A stretch of 64,000 nt of DNA from Henckelia pumila (GCF_033568475.1 NW_027331831.1:8556001-8620000), one strand, 5' to 3'; counted from the first letter of the stretch, positions 24,241-36,629 are shown. Notes: generated from the letters alone by a model not told the origin. Numbers and translations: made by a program.

Positions 24241-25425
24241 TTTCGTAATCCAGAGCTTGGATGAGGGTTTAGCCGTCCCCTTTCAGGTGATGTGGGGGAA
24301 CGTAAAGTTGGCGGGAAATATTGGCGGGTTTCATCGTCAGCCCACGTTTTTGTGGGCTGCTTCTTAGGTCGGCCCAACTTGTCAAGGAATTGATCCATTT
24401 TTTTAAGAAGGGTTCCGTTCCCAAAATATTGTCCGGTTGCCTATCTAACATAATAACGTTATTTGATTTTTTTAATAAAAAAAACATTTGGTTTTTAAAT
24501 ATATATAAATTAATTAAAATATATTTCGAGGGTTTGAAAATTTCTTTTTCGGTGCAATTAGCCGCGAAAACGACCTTGTATTTGAAACAAGAATTAAACT
24601 TACGTGTTATTTATACGACCATTGGTTGAGATAATATTCATTTATTGGATGAATAAGGCATCATTTCAACCATATTCACATAGTCACATAGGTGTCTACA
24701 ATCAAGGGCCGAGCTAGCTCATGTCAACATATATATACATATATGTATATATAATTATAAATTTTTAGTTCTAAATTTTACTTATTATTATTGCCCTAGT
24801 TTATTAAATTGGACTAAAAAATAAGAATTTTTTTTTTTACTTTTTATAATTTTTACATCCAAGTTTAGGTTCAAATTTTAAATTTTTATATGTTATTATT
24901 ATCAAAATATACAGTTTATAATGTTTGTATAGTGCTTTCTTCTCACGAGTCACAAAATGACATATGCTTTGATTAACACATTCCAATTCGCGTTACATAT
25001 TTTTTGATCATCATATTCTTTACAAAACCCATAATTTCACCAAATTTTATGTTTTTTTTTTCAATGTTCATCGACCATTCAATTATTTTTAAAATTTTGT
25101 GCCCTTTTGGTGACCGAGAATCAATCCATGTTTTTTTTTTGGAATGTAGAGTATATAATTTTTTTTCAAAGTTTATTTTGATTGTGGGTTTTCTATGTGT
25201 TGTTCTTCTTCAATATTTCAGTGTTATTACAAAAACTAACCGTTGCTTCTGATCGTGTGTATCTTGTGTTCAAACCTCGTGACACATTATTTTGGTTGTC
25301 GATTAACCAGTGATTTTTTTTACTTTATTAATTATATTATATCGTCGCTTACACTGAACCAAGATCCTAGCTCCGCCCTGTCTACAATAGGTGTTTATTC
25401 ATATCAAACTTGAGATATGTCCTAT
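24241..25425. other. POLA2 promoter and AT-rich intergenic DNA
   Basis: The first 130 bases upstream of the POLA2 ATG are comparatively GC-rich and include GGCGGGAAATATTGGCGGG at about 24310-24330. TTGGCGGG resembles an E2F-binding site (TTTSGCGC-like), which would fit S-phase expression of a replication gene. From 24460 onwards the DNA is AT-rich, with no gene seen. Confidence 0.4.
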
Positions 25426-25657
25426 TGTTAAGAAATGGACTTTGATCTAACTCAAACCCCAAAAGTTAGCTCAACGGGGAAGGTTTCTCAAGTGTATATA
25501 TTAAATTCTCAGTATATTTATCCAACCGTTATAAGCCACAACTAACACACAAACAACACAATTAACACACTCAGAAATGAAACGATAGCACACCAACACA
25601 CCCCTCTTCATTCCTGGAGCATAGAGACATTAATGGATGCACACCAACAACACTTTA

Positions 25658-26836
25658 AGAGCCCGTTTGAGAACGGTAGATAATTTAGAAAAATTATTAT
25701 TTTTTTAAAAAAGCACTTTTGTGATTATTTTAGTGTTTGGATGAGCTTCTAAGTGCTTTAAAAGCACTTAATTAAGCTATAATTGGAGCTTTTTTAGAAA
25801 CCCAAAAATGTGGATTTTTTTAAGTGCTTTTATAATTTTTATTTCTACTATTAACCTAAACATCCAAATATTTCAGCCGGCACAAAAAATTTCTTCTACT
25901 AATCTCCCGATCAAAAGCGCCAAGGAAAAAACAAGGTAAATTATATACTTCAATTTTTTTTTTATATTCATTCATTCGAATTGTTGTTTTCGTTTTGATG
26001 TTTCTTGGATTTTGTGAGTTTTTTAAATCACTATTGTATTGCTTCCATGGTATCTGTTTGCCCAATTTTGAAGAATTATGCGCCAACTCTTTCGATTTGT
26101 TGGATTTTTGTAGCTCATATTGGTGGAAATATAAATGCATGAGAAATTTATGTTTCGTTTTGTTTTTCTTTAATATTCAATGGATGTCGACTTGTTACTC
26201 CTCGGATATCAATGACAATGCTGCTCAGGCTTGGATACTGAATTCAAAATATGTCCACAAAATATGCCCACATTTTCTCTGGGTACTCAATTCAAAATTA
26301 TAGTGACATGTTTTGCTTTGCACAATTTCATAAGGCGATACGATGTAACTGTAGATATCCTTGAACAACTCGAAAACATTGATGATTTACAAGAAATTGA
26401 GCAAGATGGTGAAAATGATTATGTTGATGATGGAGGTACAAGATGACAAGAGCCCACGCAGAAAAACATTAGGCAGATGAAAGAAGTTAGAGATGAAATA
26501 AGAAATTCTTTATAATCAATGAAATATTGACATATATCATTGTTGTTATGTTTTTCAAGATTTTCAATCTTTATGAATAATTGTTATGATTTATCGATTT
26601 ATTTTGTGATTCTTAATTTTCTTATATGAATTTAATATAAATATATATATTAGTAAAAAAGCTCTACAAATAGTATTCATACAAATACATTCATGAATTA
26701 AATAAGTGCTTTTCATTTATTTATTTAAACACAAAAAGTCAAAAATACTACAAATTTTATTTAAAAAAACATTTTTAAAAGTCAACTTTAAATTTTTTTT
26801 TTAAAAATAAAAATCTACTGTTCTCAAACGGGCTCT
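25658..26836 (+). mobile_element. PIF/Harbinger-like DNA transposon, deletion derivative
   Basis: The left end GAGCCCGTTTGAGAACGGTA and the right end read on the minus strand, GAGCCCGTTTGAGAACAGTA, form inverted repeats matching at 22 of 23 positions over the first 23 bases. Flanking triplets TAA and TCA are compatible with a decayed 3-bp target duplication. Inside lies a remnant of the DDE transposase C-terminus (26231-26446). It is inserted in the interior of the TRIM at 25426-27111. Confidence 0.65.
26231..26446 (+). pseudogene. PIF/Harbinger transposase C-terminal remnant
   Basis: A 71-codon open stretch contains MPTFSLGTQFKIIVTCFALH followed by NFIRRYDVTVDILEQLEN and an acidic tail. This is the final conserved block of DDE_Tnp_4 transposases (MP.Y...TQ.KIV.AC..LHNFIR). 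The upstream catalytic part is missing, so the element cannot make an active enzyme. Confidence 0.6.
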
Positions 26837-27111
26837 CACACCAACACACTCAGGAATGAAACGATAACACACCAACACACCCCTCTTCATTATTGGAGCA
26901 TTGAGACATTAACGGGTGGTCCATAGCGTTGAGACATTAACGAGTGACCCAACTATAGGCAATCCAACATGGGCTTTGATACCATGATAATAAAGGACTT
27001 GAACCTAACTCAACCCCTAAAAGCTAGCTCATGAAGGGAAGATGATTGTCCAAGTCTATATGTTAAAATCTCAAGATATTTACCCAACTGATATGAGACA
27101 CAATTAACACA

Positions 27112-27361
27112 CCAACAGAGAAGAACTTAAAAAAGTTTTGATAATATTTAATTTATGATTTTGTTTACCACAATTTGCTAAATTGGGTTCACCGTGGATC
27201 AATTCATGTTTTATGGTAGCTCAAACTTAATGAGGTTAAAATAGACAGGAAAATCAAGATTTAATTAAACAAATGAAGGGAATAAGTACAAGTTAAACAC
27301 TTAAACATCACAATTTATTCTAAAATAAAAAAATCTATGTTCCATGACTACAAACTACTAA
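27112..27361. other. AT-rich spacer between TRIM and MITE
   Basis: No gene or further element was recognised. Confidence 0.4.
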
Positions 27362-28111
27362 GGCTGTGTTTACTCAGTGATATTAATTATATATAGATAA
27401 ATAATACTAAGACTATTAAACTAATTTTATAGGATGTTGAATAATGATGGATAAGCAATCACATGTTTAATTTGATGGATCAATTTTGTGATTGATATTA
27501 TGATTAAGTGACGAGTTACGATTCATTTGCTTATAATATATAATCTTATTTTTAGTTTTTACTTGTAAAATTGAGATTGTGATTTTTATTAAAGAATGTA
27601 AGTTATTATTAATTCACATGTAAATTATTTTAATTGACCAAAATTATTGAGTATAAATATTATTTATTTTTTAAAACAAAAATTAATAAATTTAGTTAAA
27701 TAATTTTTTCCATGAATAAGAATAAAATCCAATGAAATGTATTTATTAACCATATCTTAAATTATTTGAATTTTTATTCATGTTTTATAATTTTTAAATG
27801 GATCTTTCATATATTAAAATAAAAATAAAATGAAATGTATTAATATATCTTAAAGTAGTGGGGTTTTCCATATATTATTTTTTGGGAAGTAAAGGATATT
27901 ACTGTAATTTTTTTTGATTGAAAACATAATTGATAATTAGTTAAAAATGATTATTTATCATACGATTTATTTTTGATAAATCATCAAGGTTTAAAGTTTA
28001 AATTAGATAAATATGGATGAGTTTTATTAGTTAATACGGACCCTAAAAAATCAAGTAAACATGAGATTGATAAGATATAATCTTATCTTATCATAACAAG
28101 TAAACACACCC
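27362..28111. mobile_element. Tourist/PIF-like MITE, 750 bp
   Basis: The left end GGCTGTGTTTACTCAGTGAT and the right end read on the minus strand, GGGTGTGTTTACTTGTTATG, form imperfect inverted repeats. The triplet TAA stands directly on both sides (27359-27361 and 28112-28114). The interior is AT-rich without a coding frame. It lies just downstream of the LHT gene. Confidence 0.65.
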
Positions 28112-28311
28112 TAAACATAAAACTAACATTAATATCCAGGATCCAAAAACCAACAAAATTTTAAAAAAAACTAACATTATTCATTAATATTCAACGTACT
28201 ACATATGGTTTATAAATTAAATCCCAAATGTCTATAAAAATACCAAATCCCATCAACGATATGAAATATTTACAAGAATGACTTCGAATCCTTCATGTCG
28301 AAATAAAATAT

Positions 28312-30814
28312 TTATTGGTAGAATTTATAGTTCTTGGCCGATAAAATGATGTTCCTCATTCCTCCAATGGGTGCTACTATCATCAATGCAACCCCGAGAA
28401 TGATGCATATCTGAAAAAAAAAAAAAGAATTATAAAAAATTAAGCATTTATTCCTTAAATAATAACATTAAAAATGACAATGTGTTGGAAATGAATGATT
28501 TTTATGAGATTTGGAATTACAAATAACATTTTAATGTTTGATAAAAAAATAATAGTAAAGGTACAACACACTCTAAATATTTTATAAACTTACCCAATTA
28601 GTACACCACGACAAGCTGAAGATTCTGGGTTTTCGGATAGCGAGCCAGATAATGCAAGGCAACTAAAAAAAAGACGAAAAAAAATTAATAATTAATAACA
28701 AGGAAAAAGTAAGAAAATATGTATTCAGATTATGGAATTAAAGTTGTTTTTCCTTTCGGGGAAATCAAGAATTGTAGGTGAACTCACGAAGTACGTTGTT
28801 GGTGCCAAAGCAAATCCACCAAAGAATCCAAGAAGGCCACCGAAGAAGGGGAATGTCATGCCAATGAACATGGTGAAGACTACAATATTGGAAACAAAAA
28901 CGGTGATAAATATCTTTTTGATCAGGCTCGTCTAAAAAGGCGTTCACAAGAAATCAAACTATTGATCATTAGATAAAAGAACTTAAATTATTCTTACCAA
29001 CATATAAAGTACGAGTGGTGAAACGGAGCTTAAATGAAGGAGCAAATTTCAATTTCTTGACCAAGAAAGTCTCCATCATGTCAAAAACAGGCATGGCGTA
29101 AATCTACAACCAAATGCAACTCACCAAAAGTTAGATTTAGGAACCATATGAATTCGAAAATCTTTCAATGAACGATTTTCGACGAAATATGTAATTATTT
29201 TCATCCGACCTGATAACTTCCAATAACGTGTATCAAGACGAACATGTTGGCCATAGCGACGAGCCAATTTGGTTTCTCTAGTGTAATCAAAATGTTGTCA
29301 TCGACAGAGTTACCGAACACGTAGTAACCAACAAAGGAAACGGGGAAATAGCACAACGCGACGATGATGTACGCGAAAATGACACCCTTCCACATTGGTT
29401 TCTTGGATGGTTTATCTGGTGTTGAAGGGATCGTCGCCTGAATTTCCAACACGACATTGTGGCCAGCATATGCGAAGGCAACATCTCCCAATGCATTGAA
29501 GAAGTTAAACGTGGTATCGGTCGGGGTCGTGCCCGAAGGGTTGTAGCTTACATCCTTCTGCACACCCTTAGAAAGTGAGGCTGTCCACGCAATGGTCGAG
29601 TAACTGTCCAAGAAACAAGTAAGCTTTTAACAATCTTATAAACTGAATCCATGCACATTAATACGCTAACAACGGAAACAGCTGACGTGACATCTTATGC
29701 ATTCAATAGTTGAATCTCACATCATCAGCCGATACTCTCTCTCTATATATATATATATTGACGTTTTGTTACCTGAGAGACATTACAGCAGCAGCAAGGG
29801 AGACAACAGAAATGGAGTTGAAGTTGGGGAGATGAGACAGCACAAAATGAATGGATGCAAACATCATTATGAAATAAGTGAGCTTGATATCCGTGGCGTT
29901 GGGCCAGACGGTGTGGTGGAACTTTTTAAGCGACTTCCCTCCCGTCACCATGTAAATGATACATGTACTAACCTCGACCACAAGCTGCTGAGGCACCACA
30001 ATGTATAGCCCGAGTTTCTCGCCGAATGCGTGCTGTCCCAACTCGTGGTACCTGTCGAACCTCTTCCCGGGCACCATCTCGTGCATTTCCACCATCTGCC
30101 ACAACGTGTATAAGGTAATGATCCATGATAACACCATCACTGTTATTCCAGGTCCCCTGAGAAAAACAACACGAAAAAAAAAATCATGAACAATATGACA
30201 TGTCGAGCTAGGCATCTGGGGACATACGTTACGATTGTCCACATTGAATAATAAAACTAACAAAAAGTGAGTTATAAATCCTTAAGATAAAGCCCGTTTG
30301 GAAACAGTAGACATTTTAAGAAAAACACTTATTTTTTTAAAAAAATGTTTTTTTAAAAAAGTTATGTATTTGATTACGATAGACATTTTTAAAAAAATAA
30401 AGTATTTTAGCTTTTTGCGAAGAACGACACGACATGTCGAGCTAGACCTCTCTAGCTTTGGGGACATTGTTACAATTGTCCCACATTGAATAATAAAACT
30501 AACAAATAGTGAGTTATAAATACTTGAGGTAACCCCGTCCAAGATTACCTCTAAGTGTTTATAACTAACATTGGTGCACTCGTTGGGAGTCGGCGTAGAT
30601 CTAGGAAAAGGCTATCATCGGAACATGCTTACCATCCCATGTGTGACATAGCATACGGAAGGCTGAGCACACCGGCGCCGACCATGGCCGTGACATTGTG
30701 GAAAGTGGAGTACCACCATTTGGCGTTACGCGAAGAAGTGATGGGGAGCCAGTCGTCGATGGCCTTCTCCCGCTCCGTCTTGGCATCGTCCCGTGGTTCT
30801 ACAGAAGGTGCCAT
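28312..30814 (-). CDS. LHT-type (lysine histidine transporter-like) amino-acid permease
   Basis: Seven exons (30814-30633, 30156-29773, 29603-29210, 29103-28998, 28879-28788, 28662-28594, 28410-28312) join to 441 aa, the normal length of plant LHT proteins. The N-terminal cytosolic stretch ends in DDWLPIT, followed by the AAAP family start [20 protein letters not shown]. Further signatures are [80 protein letters not shown] and the end [14 protein letters not shown], giving about ten membrane helices. The family imports amino acids by proton symport at the plasma membrane; the substrate range of this member is not readable. The fifth exon acceptor was chosen at 28879 because it restores the family sequence [10 protein letters not shown]. 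From memory it corresponds to Arabidopsis At1g67640, next to POLA2 there too. Confidence 0.94.
30198..30535. repeat. Direct repeats around a MITE fragment in LHT intron 1
   Basis: Two similar segments of about 95 bp (30198-30290 and 30432-30531) share ACATGTCGAGCTAG, CACATTGAATAATAAAACTA and AGTGAGTTATAAAT. Between them, from 30291, lies a fragment starting AGCCCGTTTGGAAACAGTAG. That resembles the termini of the PIF/Harbinger-like element at 25658. The repeats are non-coding. Confidence 0.6.
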
Positions 30815-31342
30815 TGTCTCTCCCTCTCTTTTTCTTGATTGATTTGTTTTTTCAAAATGAAAAAACAGTAAAGAGTTTTTTCAAAAGAGGGGATGGGAAT
30901 GATCTTCCTTTCTCTTGTTTGTTCAGACCACAGAACGATGGAGAATCTTGTTTCTTTTGCATCAAAGGATTTATAGTGTAGGTTTCTTGGGATGTGATGG
31001 ATGTCCTATGGTTTCTCTGTGGGGATTAAATGGAGACCTGTGGGAGTGTGGGTGGAATGCCAACTTTGGTGGAGACCAATTTGAGGACGATATCATTTGT
31101 TTGGTTAGCAGAAATTAAGGATTCCTTCTATAGTGTGCAAGGAATGTGTGTGAATCTTGGTGGAGATTCCAATTGTGATTTGACCAAATCAATGAAGGGG
31201 AAAAAATACTTGGAATTAATTGCTCCAATTATGTGTGTTTATTAAATACGGAAACGGAATTAATTTCTGTTTACGTTGCAACAAACTGTGAGACAAAACT
31301 GTAATAGTGTGTAAAATCAAGATCACAGTTCCATTTTATGTC
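30815..31342 (-). promoter_or_regulatory. Promoter and leader of the LHT gene
   Basis: About 530 bases lie between the LHT ATG and the Mutator-like element at 31343. The sequence is more balanced in composition than its surroundings. The frames at 30915-31245 show no family resemblance and look like chance. No defined regulatory site was recognised. Confidence 0.35.
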
Positions 31343-31399
31343 GGATCCGGATCCTCTGTGGAGAAATAAACATCACAAGATACTGTGCATTAAATAGTA

Positions 31400-34060
31400 C
31401 TAGTATTTCACCTGTGCGATGCACAGAGTGTTATTTTAATGTATTTTTTTTGAAAAATTTAATAAATATGATTGTTTGAATAAATAATTAAAATACAAAT
31501 AAATTAAGGTTGAATTGGATTAGATGATTTAAAATCTATCTATCAATATAAATGTGTCTTCATTGTTGAGATAACTTTATAAAAATAAAATAAAATTTAT
31601 CTTCATATTTATTACACTACAATTGAGGTGATCACAACGAATTTCAAATTCTTAGAGTATTGGAATCAATTTAAATTCATTATGGTTGGAGGGGTGTTTG
31701 ACGGAGTATATAAGTTTTATAAATTTCTTTGAAAAACTATTAGAAAACAATTTTAAACAGTTGAATCCTTGAGATAAGCTATTTAACATCCTTTAAGATG
31801 TTTATATATAAAAAAGTTTTTACACCCCTATTTTTTAAAAAAATGCCTTATTTTAATATTTTACTTCTTCATATTAACTTTGTATATTTAAAATTTTATT
31901 ATTTCCTAAATAATTTATTTATCGAATAATTATAAATTTGATGTATGCAATATTTGTATTCTATACAAAAACAAAATATAAATTTTTTAAATTTTAAAAA
32001 TTTTAAATTTGAAATAGCAAAATAGAAAAAAATAAAATATAAAAATAAATAAAATAAAATATAGATACATAATATTTGGATAAGATAAGTTACATTAAAA
32101 TCTGTAAAATTAGTATAAAATGTTCTTTATATCAATAAAAATTAATATATAAATTATATAAAATTAAATAAACAAAAACAATTATAAGTATGATAATAAA
32201 AAAATTTTAAAACTAAATTTTATATTTATCTATATTTTAAAAAATTTTAGATCAACAATTATATTACTTAAATCATATATTATATTTTCTTGAATATCCT
32301 ATGTTATCTCTGTCTATATTTTTGAATTCAATAATATCTTATTTGAATTTTTAATTTGATCATAATAATATCTTCACTATTTTCAAAAATTATTTTTCGG
32401 TTAAAATATATATATATATATATATATAATTTTTTAGATAAAATAATATTATCTTTTTTTTAATATTCAATGTTATGTTTATTTATAATTTAAATTCGAT
32501 CACATATTATTGTATTTTTAAATTTAATGATAATTGTTTACTATTTTTCGAAAACATTTTTGAACGGAAAAGTTTCATGTTTCTATTCTTAGTACATTTT
32601 TATGCATATATATATATATATATGTATAGTTTAACTTCAATCGTATTTTTATCTACATTCTAAAATTTTATATTAAATAATATATCGCTCGTAACATCAT
32701 CGTTTTTTGAATATTTGTTGCGTATATCTATATATGCATATAGAAAATCAATCATCCTATTAAAAGTAAATTTAAATTTTACTTGATAAAAAAAGACTAT
32801 TTAAATTTTTACAATCTTATTTTTATGTATATTTAAAATTTTTGAATTAAATAGCATATCACTAATAATATTATTATTTTTTTGAATATTTGTTTACCGT
32901 TATATATATATATAAAATAAACAAAACACCTTTAAATTAAATTTTGTTTCATAATGAAAAATATTTTAAAAAAACTCTATCGTATTTTTATAAAAAAAAT
33001 TAAATGTTGTAAAAAGATTATTTTGCTTTGTGTTTTTAATTCAATCATATTTTTTTATTTATATTTTCAAAACTTTATTTTAACTATTTGTAGCTGAGTT
33101 TTATGTTTTTATATATAAAAATGTTAAAGGTATTGCAAATATCATGTACAATGATATTTATAACAATAATATCCTGATATTTTGATATTTTATCGCGATA
33201 TTTTGTATTTAATTTATCATGATATTTTGATATATTAAACTCTTTTATTTATTTTTTGGCTTTTAAAATTTGATCTATAAATTTTGTTGTATTAGGAAAA
33301 ACAACCAAAGATAAAAGCAAAAATTAAATAGTATTTTTATCAATATTTTAAAATTTTAGATCAAATATTTTATCGTTTATAATATCATCTTATTTTTTGA
33401 ATATTCAATATTATCTCTATCTATAATTCTGAATAAAATAATATATTATTTGTATTTTTTAATTTTATGATATTTTTTTATTTTTGAAAATGTCTTTCGG
33501 GCGAGAAAATTTGTTTTATTTCTATTTATGAGACTTTTTGTTTATATATATATAGATATAGATATAGATATATAGATATGTAGATATAGATTTTTATCTA
33601 TATTCTAAAATTTTTAGATTCTATAAGTCTATTATGCCTAATATCATTTTTTAAATATGTGACACGTATATGTATATATGCAAAACAATCACCCTATTAA
33701 CCAAAAACTAAAATTTTTTTTTATCATGAGAATATTATTTTAATTTTTGTTTAAATTCAACCCATATTTTTATATATATTTTAAATAAAAATTATGTTTT
33801 CATCATAAAAAATTTATTTTAAATTTTTATAAATTTAATCGCATTTTTACATGTGTTTTAAAATATTTAGATAAAAATCTCTATCATTTATTCATAATAT
33901 AATCTTTTTTTTGAATCTATCTTTATCTGTGTATTTAAATTAAATATTATTTTTATTTGTATTTTTTAATACATTTACTACTTTTGAAATGAAACTTTAG
34001 GCGGGAAAAGCTCACTTTTCTTATTTTAGTATACTTTTCTGTTTTTTATATATATTAGTA
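31400..34060 (-). mobile_element. Helitron-like element(s), 3' end at 31400
   Basis: On the minus strand the sequence ends with a CTGTGC-ATC-GCACAG hairpin (31412-31426), ten bases later CTAG (31403-31400), and then T, the canonical Helitron 3' terminus inserted before T. The interior is AT-rich with no protein domain. Two modules resembling Helitron 5' ends (TATATA-rich, then A-rich, then TTTTCYCGCC or a variant) occur inside, at about 32540-32620 and 33490-33560. A third at about 33990-34050 may mark the true left end on the minus strand. The block is therefore probably a stack of partial copies. Confidence 0.55.
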
Positions 34061-35345
34061 TTAGTATTCCACTTGTGCGATGCACAGAGTATTATAATTA
34101 TTGGTAATAATTAGTAAATATGAATGCTTGAATAAATAATTCAAATATAAATAAATTAAGGTTGTGTTCAGATAAAAATATTTGAAATCTATGGATTTTA
34201 ATGTATTTTCAATATTATTTAGATAACTACAAATAAATCAAATTCATCTTGATATTTATTTACACTACTACACTTGAGCTAATTAAAACAGATTTCAAAT
34301 CCATAGAATCTTGGAATCAATTTAAATTCATTGTGGCTAGAGGATATGTAGGCAAGCTTATAAGATCTTTAAATTTGGTTCACAATTGAGCTAATCTCAA
34401 ATAATTTCAAATATTTAGACTATTGCAATCGATTTCATCGTGTCTAGAGGGTGCTTATAAACTGTCGAAATAAACTGTTTGACATCTATTAAAATGTTTT
34501 TTTAAAAGTTGTTTCATCCTTAATTTTTTAGAAATATCTTATTTTATATATTTGACTTTCTCATGTTATCCTTACATATTTTGTTAAATAACCTCCACCC
34601 ATTTTTCACATCAATCAAAATTTTCACATTTTAAAATTCAAAATTTTCAAACTCTTATACTTCGTAACTCTAGATATAGCTATGTAGATTTTTTCATAAA
34701 TGCTTATAAGTTCTTGTTAGTCGTATTTTTACAATTCTAAAAGTTTTAGATCAAATAGTTCATCTCCATTTGGTTCGAGTATTAATAATCTACATGTAAA
34801 ATTATCTTGTCTAATCTCACGTTCTTCTTATCATATTATTTATCCATCTATTAATTATAATTTTACTTCAATCAAACCATTAATTATTTATTTTAATCAA
34901 TAAAATCATTATATTTAAATTAATATATTACCCTTGCTAAATAATATTATTCATATTTTATTTATTGTTATAAGAACCTAATGGTAATTTATCATTTTTA
35001 CATAAAATTTAATCAATTAAATCAAATAAACTATAATCTATCAATCAAATCAAATATTATATTCACTATCATTTTTTATTTATTTTTCATTGCATTACAT
35101 TATATTACTTATCTATATATTATTTATCTTATCACTCGTACCAAATAAAGCCTTATAATATTATCTTATTATTTTAAATATTCAATATTATCTTTATCTA
35201 TAATTTTAAATTGAATAACGTATTATTTGTATTTTTTAAATTTATGATATCTTTACTATTTTTAGAAATGTCTTTTGGGCGGGAAAATTTTTTTACTTCT
35301 ATTTTAGGTGACTTTCTTGTTTTTATATATATATATATATATAAA
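34061..35345 (-). mobile_element. Second Helitron-like element, 3' end at 34061
   Basis: A second minus-strand 3' terminus has the hairpin TGTGC-ATC-GCACA (34074-34086) followed by CTAA (34064-34061) and T. The 300 bases next to it match those next to the first terminus (shared GAATAAATAATT, AAATAAATTAAGGTTG, TTGGAATCAATTTAAATTCA). A 5'-end-like module, TATATAAAAACAAGAAAGTC leading to TTTTCCCGCCC, lies at 35268-35340. A Tourist-like relic may be inserted at about 34765-35155. The element is non-coding. Confidence 0.55.
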
Positions 35346-36248
35346 TATATATAGAATATAGATATCGCAATATAATCTATGAAAAGATTAAACAATTTAA
35401 AAAATCTAAGTTCGACATGATCTTGAAAAAGATTTCTACTGTATTTTGTTAAAATTTTCAAATTTTAAATTATCTTGTCAAAGGGATTTTTTATTTTTTT
35501 TAAATATTGATATTTTTTGGGCCTTATCGTGTAATTTTTTATTTATATCTGTCAATAATGGATGAATCTAATTTTATCTAATAATACAGTAATAATATGA
35601 ATCTGCTGCTTTTTTAAATCCATAATTTAAATATTTTGTTTTTTCGGAACTTCTTTTCTTTTAAATATTTTTTCATATGTGCCATTGGATGTTTAACATC
35701 ATCTAGATGTAATGAATCTACTGTTTTTCTTCTTTTTAAATCCATAATTTAAATATATTGTTTTTTTGGAACTTCTTTTCTTTTAAATATTTTTCTATAT
35801 CTACCGTTAGATATTTAACATTAATATAATATTTAATGAATATGCTTTACCGGGATGAATTCAACATTATCCGTTAATATAATATTTAAATGAATCTATT
35901 GTTTTTTTTAAATTCATTAATTAAATTTATTGTTATCTACGAATGACTTATCTTATTTTTAACGGCAAAAATTTTGATTCATTGTTATTTCATAATATTT
36001 TATGCATTAAGGGTTAAGATATTTACAATACAAAGATTATGCAATTTTCTATATTTAGTAATGGGCTTTGGGCGGGAAAATGCTGAAATCACAGGATTAA
36101 ATAAATAAATAAATAATTAATTACACATGAAATATTGAAATCATGCCTATTTCAATGCACAATATCCTATGATGTTTTTCTCTCCACAGTAGAGGATCTT
36201 TTTCCTTTTATGTCATTAAGATGATTTTTCCTCCATACAAGATGCTTA

Positions 36249-36629
36249 GGCACCGTTTGGTTTAAAGTACGGTATAAGTAATATATAGATAAGTAGTATA
36301 ATATAATAAAAAATAAAATAGAAATGATAGTTAAAATTGTATTGGATTTGATTGATAGATTATGGTTTATTTGATTTGATTGATTAAATTTTATATAAAA
36401 ATGTTAAATGACTATTTTGTTCTTTTAACAATAAATAAAATAAAAATTATATTATTTATAAGAGGTAATATAGTAATTTGAATTCAATGATTTGATTGAT
36501 GTGAGATAAATAATTAATGATTTGATTGATGTAAAATAAATAGTTAATATATAGATAAATAATATGATGAAAAGACGTGAAATGAGATGAGTTATACATA
36601 TATTAGTAATACCGGAACAGAACGGTGCC
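36249..36629. mobile_element. Tourist-like MITE, 381 bp
   Basis: The left end GGCACCGTTTGGTTTAAAG and the right end read on the minus strand, GGCACCGTTCTGTTCCGG, are inverted repeats. TTA flanks both sides (36246-36248 and 36630-36632). The AT-rich interior has repeated ATAGATAA motifs. It sits 35 bp beyond the target duplication of the Mutator-like element. A sibling lies at 58734-58965. Confidence 0.75.

Larger units (their letters stand above)
25426..27111 (-). mobile_element. Old TRIM (terminal-repeat retrotransposon in miniature) carrying a DNA transposon insertion
   Basis: Two LTR-like direct repeats of about 125 bp lie at 25426-25549 and 26985-27111, sharing GGACTT, CTAACTCAA, AAAAG.TAGCTCA and AACACA blocks at roughly three quarters identity. 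On the minus strand the 26985-27111 copy is the 5' LTR and is directly followed by TGGTATCAAAGCCCATG, a binding site for initiator methionine tRNA. The interior is non-coding and contains a repeated segment of about 75 bp (25565-25640 and 26844-26914), with a PIF/Harbinger-like element between its copies. No target duplication was recognised. The LTR divergence suggests considerable age. Confidence 0.6.
31343..36205. mobile_element. Mutator-like (MULE-type) TIR element with 9-bp target duplication, filled with nested insertions
   Basis: The left end GGATCCGGATCCTCTGTGG and the right end on the minus strand, GGAAAAAGATCCTCTACTGT, continue as parallel inverted repeats for about 50 bp (shared TGTGGAGA, AACATCA, TGTGCATT, AAATAG). 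The 9-mer TTTTATGTC flanks the element exactly (31334-31342 and 36206-36214). This is the size and terminal pattern of Mutator-like elements. The sequence between the ends is almost wholly Helitron-like and other AT-rich material, so the original element was probably small. A further one-ended copy lies at 12838. Confidence 0.7.
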
